Below are positions 1 through 4,228 of a stretch of DNA of 5,381 bases, piece after piece. The notes under the pieces were generated by a model. It saw nothing but the letters and a program-made list of their open reading frames with translations, did not search any database and had not been told where the DNA came from. The translations under genes were made by a program, and so were the position numbers. Origin of the DNA: Mycobacterium sp. Its GTDB lineage: Bacteria > Actinomycetota > Actinomycetes > Mycobacteriales > Mycobacteriaceae. The stretch lies in contig JAHBAP020000291.1 of NCBI GenBank assembly GCA_018500005.2, positions 1 to 5,381 on the forward strand, given 5' to 3'. The first letter of the stretch is position 1. The number at the start of each line of letters is the position of its first letter.

Positions 1-11
1 CTTTCGGAGTC

Positions 12-28
12 GGTCACCTGCTGTTAAC
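12..28 (+). promoter_or_regulatory. Possible PHO-box-like direct repeat upstream of the first operon
   Basis: Two units, GGTCACC at 12-18 and GTTAACC at 23-29, begin exactly 11 bases apart, about 70-85 bases before the first gene. The 11-base period and the G(G/T)TCA-type core resemble the PHO box known for PhoP in Streptomyces. The first unit fits that consensus well; the second departs at the fourth core base. A further TTCACC at 61-66 is out of phase. I infer that a RegX3/PhoP-type regulator might bind here. A short degenerate pair like this can arise by chance, so confidence is low. The rest of 1-95 shows no clear -35/-10 pair. Confidence 0.25.
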
Positions 29-95
29 CACGGTTCCGTAACTTCTTGGTCTCTCAGGACTTCACCGAAAACATTGCCCGAGGCGAGGAACGCCC

Positions 96-449
96 ATGGA
101 TCGCAGTCCGGAGGTGCCGGTAGCGGCGCCTGACTTCAGCCGGCTTCGGGCCGGGGGCGTCGGACTCATCACGCTTGCGGTTCTGCTGACCGGCTCCTGG
201 TTGGCAGAGACCCGTCCCAACTCCGGATATCAGGCTGGATACGAGGCGGTGACCACCAGTGGCGAGGAATGGATTCGCGCCGAAGTCGATGCGGCCGGGG
301 GCACAGCGAGGGCGTTGCGCGAGAAGCTTCGCCAGCAGGTTGATGAATCGGCCACGGAGCCTCGCTATGAGCAGGACTCCTTCGTCAAGGGCTGCGGAGA
401 CGCCGTCGATCAGCTATACGGCAAACGTGTTCCGATGGAAACCCGATGA
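96..449 (+). CDS. Small membrane-anchored protein of unknown function
   Basis: This is a 117-residue protein of unrecognised family. A short N-terminal segment with two arginines at 15-20 precedes one hydrophobic stretch at about residues 20-37, best read as an uncleaved membrane anchor or signal anchor. The rest, about 80 residues, is polar, with a charged, probably helical centre (about residues 55-90) and one cysteine in a Gly-Cys-Gly near residue 100. It would lie outside the membrane if the anchor is N-in. The ATG at 96 is supported by GAGG at 85-88, seven bases upstream. Its TGA overlaps the ATG of the next gene (ATGA at 446-449), which implies co-translation with the PPOX-fold protein. 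No catalytic motif is visible and no function is assigned. The gene itself is well supported by the start signal and coupling. Confidence 0.75.
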   Translation: MDRSPEVPVAAPDFSRLRAGGVGLITLAVLLTGSWLAETRPNSGYQAGYEAVTTSGEEWIRAEVDAAGGTARALREKLRQQVDESATEPRYEQDSFVKGCGDAVDQLYGKRVPMETR

Positions 450-922
450 ACGCAACCGGAAACGAGTTCGATCATCGAGGCCTGGCCGGCCAAGTCACCG
501 AGACGGCATTCTCGGCGGTTGACCTACCGACGAAGGTCCACAAGAAACTCAAGCACGACCGCTACGCCTGGCTGACCACGGTCGCCCCTAATGGTGTCCC
601 CGTGCCGATGCTGGTCTGGTTCGGATTCGACGGGAACTACCTGACCGTGTACACCCAGCCCCACACCAGCCGGGTAACCCACGTGTTCGAACACCCCGAA
701 GTGAGCCTGCACCTTGACTCCGACGGCGTCGGCAGCGGATTGATCATCATCGGCGGCCGGGCCGCCGTGACCGCAGAGTCCGTTGATCCGCGAGAGGACA
801 AGGCCTTCTGGGCCAAGTACCACGTCGAGGCTGAAGCGTTAGGTCTGGCGAAGACAATCGGTTCCTACAGTGCGCGGATCACCATCACTCCGACGACACT
901 GTGGACAACCCACGTTGCCTAG
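446..922 (+). CDS. PPOX-fold, probable F420/flavin-dependent protein (Rv3369-like)
   Basis: This 158-residue protein belongs to the pyridoxamine 5'-phosphate oxidase-like split-barrel superfamily, most like the actinobacterial group of probable F420-dependent enzymes typified by Rv3369. Visible signs are a strand pair around residues 39-60 (YAWLTTVAPNGVPVP), a following aromatic strand (LVWFGFDGNYLTVYTQ), the helix RVTHVFEHPEVSLHL that commonly precedes the cofactor-contacting strands, and a glycine-rich IIIGGRAAVT strand near 100-110. Such proteins are usually small cytosolic homodimers that bind FMN or F420 and act as reductases or cofactor-binding proteins; the substrate cannot be told from sequence. 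The start overlaps the upstream stop and has GGAA five bases before it (437-440). The family's usual length is about 140-150, so the first 20 or so residues are probably a short extension. Phosphate metabolism is not implied. Confidence 0.85.
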   Translation: MNATGNEFDHRGLAGQVTETAFSAVDLPTKVHKKLKHDRYAWLTTVAPNGVPVPMLVWFGFDGNYLTVYTQPHTSRVTHVFEHPEVSLHLDSDGVGSGLIIIGGRAAVTAESVDPREDKAFWAKYHVEAEALGLAKTIGSYSARITITPTTLWTTHVA

Positions 923-935
923 CAATCGTGCTTCG

Positions 936-1604
936 TTAGTAGTGGGCCAGGATCCGCTCTTCGTCCCGCGCCTGCCCTGTCGCTTGGAAGATAACCCGTC
1001 GCGAGATCTCCACTGCGTGGTCCGCGAAGCGCTCGTAGTACCGACTCAACAAGGTGACATCCACCGCCGCGGTCGTGCCGTGATCCCACGCACCATCCAT
1101 CATCACGGTGAACATCTGCCGGTGCAGGCGGTCCATAGCTTCGTCGGCGTCCCGGATGTATCTGGCCCTGCCCAGGTCGCACGAGGCGATCACCTGATTC
1201 GCATTGGCCGCCAGGTCAAGTGCGATCCTGGCCATCTCGGCGAAGTAGGAGTTCACCCCTTCGGGCAGGGCTGACCGGGGATGACGACGCCGGGCGATCT
1301 CGGCGATATGCCGCGCGAGAACGCCCATCCGTTCGATGTCGGCGACGATCTGGACGGCGCCAACGATCGCCCGCAGATTGCGCCCCAACGGGGCGTGTCG
1401 CCCCAGCAGGACGAGTCCATCCTCCTCGACCCGCGCGCCGGCCGCCACGATGGCTGCGTGGCCGCCGATCACCTGTTCCGCCAACGCCAAATCGACCTCG
1501 AGCAAGGCCGTTGTTGCCCGGTCCATCGCAGCCCCGACCATTTTGCACATCGCAGCCAACTGATCGGTGAGGATGGCAAGTTGCGCGCCGTAGGCGGAAA
1601 CCAT
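936..1604 (-). CDS. phoU: PhoU/PhoY-type phosphate signalling regulator
   Basis: This is a 222-residue protein with two tandem three-helix PhoU domains, about residues 8-105 and 115-212. Metal-site signatures appear in each repeat: DIERMG at 89-94 followed by [11 protein letters not shown], and [18 protein letters not shown] from about 189. It closely resembles the mycobacterial PhoY1/PhoY2 proteins as I remember them. The family is cytosolic, links Pst transporter status to the SenX3-RegX3-type kinase and represses the phosphate-starvation response when phosphate is ample. In mycobacteria it also affects persistence and drug tolerance. The frame extends eight codons further to a TTG at 1628, but the ATG at 1604 matches the family's usual N-terminus (M-x-x-A-Y) and is preferred. 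The gene is divergent from pstS and convergent with the PPOX gene. The first-repeat signature has Val where many PhoU proteins have Asp, as is typical of PhoY proteins. Confidence 0.93.
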   Translation of the reverse strand: MVSAYGAQLAILTDQLAAMCKMVGAAMDRATTALLEVDLALAEQVIGGHAAIVAAGARVEEDGLVLLGRHAPLGRNLRAIVGAVQIVADIERMGVLARHIAEIARRRHPRSALPEGVNSYFAEMARIALDLAANANQVIASCDLGRARYIRDADEAMDRLHRQMFTVMMDGAWDHGTTAAVDVTLLSRYYERFADHAVEISRRVIFQATGQARDEERILAHY

Positions 1605-1637
1605 GATCCGACGGTAAATGTTGGGCAATTCGCACCG

Positions 1638-1665
1638 GAGGACAGAGCTTGAACGCGGCGTGAAC
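1638..1665 (-). promoter_or_regulatory. PHO-box-like direct repeat (candidate RegX3/PhoP site)
   Basis: On the minus strand the order is GTTCAC (1665-1660), GTTCAA (1654-1649) and a degenerate GTCCTC (1643-1638), each starting exactly 11 bases after the last. The PHO box of Streptomyces PhoP is a set of 11-base direct repeats with a GTTCA-type core, and RegX3 is the mycobacterial counterpart of that regulator. The placement between a divergent phoU and pstS is where such a site would be expected. Two units match well in the core; the third is weak and the unit tails deviate from consensus. Binding is inferred, not shown. Confidence 0.5.
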
Positions 1666-1678
1666 GTCGTTCCAATTT
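1649..1678 (+). promoter_or_regulatory. Candidate pstS promoter
   Basis: TTGAAC at 1649-1654 can serve as a -35-like element, followed by an 18-base spacer and CAATTT at 1673-1678 as a weak -10 (consensus TANNNT, first base off). The -35-like hexamer is also one unit of the PHO-box-like repeat, an arrangement seen in activator-dependent promoters where the regulator replaces good -35 contacts. Predicted transcription start is near 1685. This is a weak match in GC-rich DNA, and other starts are possible. Confidence 0.25.
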
Positions 1679-1765
1679 CAGGAAACGGCCGACCGCCCGT
1701 CGCGAGAGCGATGTTTGGATGTCCTGAGCGGGGGGCCGTTCGACGATGTCGGCGACAGTTTCGAT

Positions 1766-1777
1766 CGGAGATCTCCG
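1766..1777 (+). promoter_or_regulatory. Perfect palindrome containing the pstS ribosome binding site
   Basis: CGGAGATCTCCG is an exact 12-base palindrome ending three bases before the GTG start of pstS. Its left arm contains the GGAG Shine-Dalgarno (1767-1770). In the mRNA it could fold as a four-pair stem with a GAUC loop, hiding the ribosome binding site, or the DNA could be a small operator. Such a short stem is weak by itself, so any translational effect is inferred. Confidence 0.4.
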
Positions 1778-1780
1778 CAG

Positions 1781-2872
1781 GTGTTCTCGACTCCCGTCAA
1801 GTCGACGCTGGCATGGGTGGCGCTCGTTGCCGTGGCCTGCCCAGTTCTTTCGTGCGGGTCCGAGGTGCGAAAATCACTGCCCTGCAGGGGAAAGCCGATA
1901 ATCGCTGCCAGCGGCTCGTCGGCTCAAGTCGGGGCCATGAACCTGTTCAACATCGCCTACTCGGAAGCCTGCCAGGGGCGCAGCGTCGACTACATCTCCA
2001 ACGGCTCAGGTGCCGGCCGTTCCGATTTCATCAGTGGAGACGCCGACTTTGGCGGCAGCGACTCTCCGCTGGGACTCACATCGGGTGAGACCGACAGGGC
2101 CAGAGCCCGCTGCGGAGGGAAAGACGCCTGGAATCTGCCGTTGGTGTTCGGCGCAATCGCGATCATCTTCAACGTCGCCGAACTGGATTCCTTGGTGTTG
2201 GATGCCCCGACGGCGGCGAAGATCTTCAACGGTTCCATCACGGAGTGGGATTCCCCCGAAATCGCGGCCCTCAACCCGGGACAACCCCTTCCCTCTGGAC
2301 CCATCGTCGTCATCGCTCGCAATGACGAGTCGGGCACTACCGAGAATTTCCAGAACTACCTCGCAACCGCAGCCGGATCGGCGTGGGGCAGGGGTTCCGG
2401 GGAGACCTTCCACGGCGTGGCAGGAGAGACCGCGAAGGGCAACGAGGGTGCATGGGAGGCGATGCGACACCTGTCCGGATCCATCACCTACACCGCGTGG
2501 CCCTTCGCCAAACAGAACGGCCTACCCACGGCGAGCATTCTGACCTCGGCTGCCTCCGCGCCGGTGAGGCTGTCCGTCGATTCGGTCGCCAAGTCGATCG
2601 CGTCCGTCGATATCCTTACCTCGGGCAACAATCTTGTGCTCGACACCTCCGCGCTGGTCACGCCGACCAAGGCGGGTGCCTACCCGATTGTGATGGCGAC
2701 TTACGAAACCGTCTGCTCGACCTACCCCGATCCTGAGGTGGGTGCAGCGGTCAAGAGATTCCTCACCGTCGCGCTGGGAGAAGGACAACGCGACCTCGGC
2801 GATGCCGGCTATGTGCCAGTACCTGATTCCGTCAGGGACCGACTGGTCGAGGCAATCAACGCGATCACCTGA
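1781..2872 (+). CDS. pstS: Phosphate-binding lipoprotein, PstS3 type
   Basis: This 363-residue protein is a high-affinity phosphate-binding lipoprotein that would be anchored outside the cytoplasmic membrane and normally feeds a PstCAB transporter. From the GTG at 1781 it has Lys7, a hydrophobic core at about 9-23 and a lipobox VLSC with Cys25 as the likely lipidated residue. Binding-site segments are ASGSSAQ (43-49), NGSGAG (74-79), FGGSDSPL (90-97) and [11 protein letters not shown] (180-190), matching the Ser, Asp, Arg, Ser, Gly, Thr contacts known in PstS. Four further cysteines (35, 64, 111 and one in the YETVCSTYP segment) match those I recall in mycobacterial PstS3 and probably form two disulphides. 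The frame is open back to a TTG at 1715, but that adds a 22-residue acidic stretch before the signal peptide. GGAG at 1767-1770 supports GTG. The tether between Cys25 and the fold is only about 10 residues. No pstC, pstA or pstB follows; a convergent ppk2 does. Confidence 0.93.
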   Translation: MFSTPVKSTLAWVALVAVACPVLSCGSEVRKSLPCRGKPIIAASGSSAQVGAMNLFNIAYSEACQGRSVDYISNGSGAGRSDFISGDADFGGSDSPLGLTSGETDRARARCGGKDAWNLPLVFGAIAIIFNVAELDSLVLDAPTAAKIFNGSITEWDSPEIAALNPGQPLPSGPIVVIARNDESGTTENFQNYLATAAGSAWGRGSGETFHGVAGETAKGNEGAWEAMRHLSGSITYTAWPFAKQNGLPTASILTSAASAPVRLSVDSVAKSIASVDILTSGNNLVLDTSALVTPTKAGAYPIVMATYETVCSTYPDPEVGAAVKRFLTVALGEGQRDLGDAGYVPVPDSVRDRLVEAINAIT

Positions 2873-2881
2873 ACCTGAGGC

Positions 2882-3739
2882 TCAATCGGAAGACATGGCC
2901 CGTCCGACAATAAGCGGATCGGGATGACCGACGGCTTCGAAATCCTTGTCCGCATAGTCGAACTTGCTCAGAACGTGGCGCATCGCGTTGACTCGGGCCC
3001 GCTTCTTGTCATTGCTCTTGATCACCGTCCACGGCGCGACCTCAGTGTCGGTCCAGGTGAACATATCCTCTTTAGCGGCGGTGTAGTCATCCCATTTGTC
3101 CAGCGATGCCAGATCGGTCGGCGAGAGCTTCCATTGGCGGACCGGGTCGACATGCCGGATCGTGAAGCGAGTCCGCTGTTCTGACGATGAGACCGAAAAC
3201 CACAGCTTGGTCAGGCTGATCCCGTCGTTGACCAGCATCTGCTCAAAAAGCGGAACCTGCCGAACAAACTCTGCGTGTTGCTTGGGCGTGCAGTACCCCA
3301 TGACCCGTTCGACCCCGGCCCGGTTGTACCAGGATCGGTCGAAGAGCACGATCTCCCCTGCCGACGGCAGGTGATTGACGTAGCGCTGGAAATACCACTG
3401 CGTACTTTCCTTTTCGGTCGGCTTCTCCAATGCGACGACGCGGGCTCCGCGGGGATTGAGGTGTTCCATGAATCGCTTGATGGTGCCGCCCTTGCCGGCG
3501 GCGTCGCGGCCCTCGAACACGATGACGTGCCGCAGACCGTTGGCCTTCGACCAGTTCTGCAGTTTCAGCAGTTCCACTTGCAGGATGTGTTTCTGCTCTT
3601 CGTAGTCCGGCCGAGACATCCGTTCGTCATACGGATAGTTCTCCCGCCAGGTGTCGACCGGGATGCCCTTCGGATCGAAGAGAATCGGGTCGTCGTCTTC
3701 GTCATCGACGACGGTGTAACCATCCAGGTGTATCTGCAC
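2882..3739 (-). CDS. ppk2: Polyphosphate kinase 2, class I (single PPK2 domain)
   Basis: This is a 285-residue cytosolic PPK2, which transfers phosphate between polyphosphate and nucleoside diphosphates; many members favour making GTP or ATP from polyphosphate. Visible motifs are the Walker A loop GRDAAGKGG (77-85), the Walker B end with DRSWYNR (134-140) followed by AGVERVMGYC, and the lid segment RTRFTIRHVDPVRQWKLSP (189-207) with its arginines and lysine. The upstream segment PVDTWRENYPYDERMSR (27-43) is typical of class I enzymes with one PPK2 domain, and the length fits (about 270-300 residues). All key residues seen are intact, so it should be active. The start is GTG at 3739; the preceding Shine-Dalgarno is weak (AGGG about 13 bases or more away). 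The acidic patch at 12-17 is part of a family-like leader. The gene converges on pstS with a 9-base gap. The preferred nucleotide cannot be read from sequence. Confidence 0.94.
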   Translation of the reverse strand: MQIHLDGYTVVDDEDDDPILFDPKGIPVDTWRENYPYDERMSRPDYEEQKHILQVELLKLQNWSKANGLRHVIVFEGRDAAGKGGTIKRFMEHLNPRGARVVALEKPTEKESTQWYFQRYVNHLPSAGEIVLFDRSWYNRAGVERVMGYCTPKQHAEFVRQVPLFEQMLVNDGISLTKLWFSVSSSEQRTRFTIRHVDPVRQWKLSPTDLASLDKWDDYTAAKEDMFTWTDTEVAPWTVIKSNDKKRARVNAMRHVLSKFDYADKDFEAVGHPDPLIVGRAMSSD

Positions 3740-3864
3740 GCGCGCAATCTAGCCCTGTTCGGCGACTGTTGGGTAATCAGGAGATGAACGGATCGGTGCG
3801 GCGTCGCATTGTCCATCGGTCAGCGCGGATCAGCGACGGGTACCGGCGCATCCCGCCCCCGGCA
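3740..3864. other. Intergenic gap upstream of ppk2
   Basis: These 125 bases lie between the ppk2 start and the stop of the cysteine-motif gene, both on the minus strand. An 11-base-period repeat, CTGTT at 3755-3759 and again at 3766-3770, lies 16-32 bases before the ppk2 start but fits the PHO-box core poorly. A possible hairpin lies at 3840-3865. No convincing -35/-10 pair was found on the minus strand, and the short reading frames here look like chance. It probably contains the ppk2 promoter. Confidence 0.4.
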
Positions 3865-3865
3865 C
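3840..3865 (-). terminator. Possible U-less terminator hairpin after the cysteine-motif gene
   Basis: In the minus-strand transcript GUGCCGG (3865-3859) can pair with CCGGUAC (3846-3840) as a seven-pair stem with one G-U, around a 12-base loop. It starts on the last base of the stop codon of the upstream gene. No U-tract follows; mycobacterial terminators often lack one, but GC-rich hairpins also occur by chance. It would separate that gene from ppk2 if real. Confidence 0.25.
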
Positions 3866-4140
3866 TAACCCACGTTCTGTTGAGACTGAAGAAGGCTCTC
3901 GAGGCGGTTCATCTCGGAGAGTTGATCCGAAAGACAGACCGTCGCAGCCCACAAATCTGCCGCCGTCCGGCTGATGCCCTTCTCGGCGATGAGAGCCCGG
4001 GTCCTGGTCAGCCTACGGTCGATCTCCACGCACAACGCCGAACAGTATCCGTCGCCTTTCTTTCGGCGGAAGCATCCTTCTCTCGCGCAATGCCGACCTG
4101 CCGACACGACCCGGACGCCACGGGGCGATGACTCGTTCAT
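3865..4140 (-). CDS. Small four-cysteine, probable zinc-binding protein of unknown function
   Basis: This is a 91-residue protein of no recognised family. Residues 17-37 hold His-Cys18-x4-Cys23-x9-Cys33-x3-Cys37, with YCSALC at the second pair. That spacing suggests a treble-clef or MYND/HIT-like zinc knuckle with basic residues between the pairs (RRKKGDG). The C-terminal half (39-88) is predicted helical, with an amphipathic stretch from about 68 to 88 that could support dimerisation. No enzyme motif is visible. The start at 4140 is chosen for the strong Shine-Dalgarno AGGAGGAGAG (4160-4151). A longer frame to a TTG at 4299 would overlap pucR by 71 bases and add a low-quality 53-residue extension. 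It follows pucR on the same strand after 88 bases, so the two may be co-transcribed. The role is unknown; nucleic-acid or protein binding through a zinc site is only a guess. Confidence 0.75.
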   Translation of the reverse strand: MNESSPRGVRVVSAGRHCAREGCFRRKKGDGYCSALCVEIDRRLTRTRALIAEKGISRTAADLWAATVCLSDQLSEMNRLESLLQSQQNVG

Positions 4141-4148
4141 GGTCAGTT

Positions 4149-4160
4149 CTCTCTCCTCCT
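4149..4160 (-). promoter_or_regulatory. Strong purine-rich ribosome binding site
   Basis: Reading the minus strand, AGGAGGAGAGAG (4160-4149) precedes the ATG at 4140. It contains a full AGGAGG and shifted GGAG copies, giving spacings of about 8 to 14 bases. It is by far the best ribosome binding site in the window and decides the 91-residue start over longer forms. Confidence 0.7.
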
Positions 4161-4178
4161 GGAACGGCTTAACGGCCT

Positions 4179-4199
4179 GAGGGCTTCCGCCCGGCCTCA
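4179..4199 (-). other. Weak inverted repeat between pucR and the cysteine-motif gene
   Basis: TGAGG at 4179-4183 and CCTCA at 4195-4199 form a five-pair inverted repeat; inside it, the minus-strand transcript can alternatively pair GGGC with GCCC around a GGAA tetraloop. It lies about 20-40 bases before the ribosome binding site of the downstream gene. It has no U-tract. It could be a weak terminator, attenuator or chance GC-rich structure. Nearby are a tandem AACGGCTT/AACGGCCT (4163-4178) and CCCGGTG repeated at 4213 and 4233. Confidence 0.2.
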
Positions 4200-4228
4200 T
4201 CCAAGCAGTGAACCCGGTGTGCGGGACG

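Larger units (their letters stand above)
1605..1780. promoter_or_regulatory. phoU-pstS divergent intergenic regulatory region
   Basis: These 176 bases separate the divergent start codons of phoU (1604) and pstS (1781). The region holds the PHO-box-like repeat at 1638-1665, a possible pstS promoter at 1649-1678 and the palindrome at 1766-1777, each listed separately. Nothing else convincing is seen, and no convincing phoU -10 element was found. The 5' leader of pstS would be about 95 bases if the suggested promoter is right, long enough to hold post-transcriptional control. That both genes are phosphate genes makes shared control plausible, but this is inference. Confidence 0.6.

Noticed and set aside
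923..935. A terminator between the convergent PPOX and phoU genes
   Set aside because: The 13-base gap shows no stem or T-tract.
1605..1628. An upstream TTG start for phoU adding eight residues
   Set aside because: ATG 1604 matches the conserved N-terminus of mycobacterial PhoY proteins; the extra residues have no family support.
1715..1780. An upstream TTG start for pstS
   Set aside because: It puts 22 mainly polar and acidic residues ahead of the lipoprotein signal peptide; GTG 1781 has GGAG upstream and gives a normal signal sequence.
1618..2088. A plus-strand open frame of 156 codons across the phoU-pstS gap and the pstS start
   Set aside because: It overlaps the clearly real pstS in another frame, has no recognisable domain and is typical of spurious open frames in GC-rich DNA.
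2873..2881. A bidirectional terminator between pstS and ppk2
   Set aside because: The gap is nine bases, and the only symmetry is a short TGAG/CTCA pair, too weak to call.
3275..3787. A 170-codon plus-strand open frame antisense to ppk2
   Set aside because: It mirrors the highly conserved PPK2 coding sequence and has no independent support.
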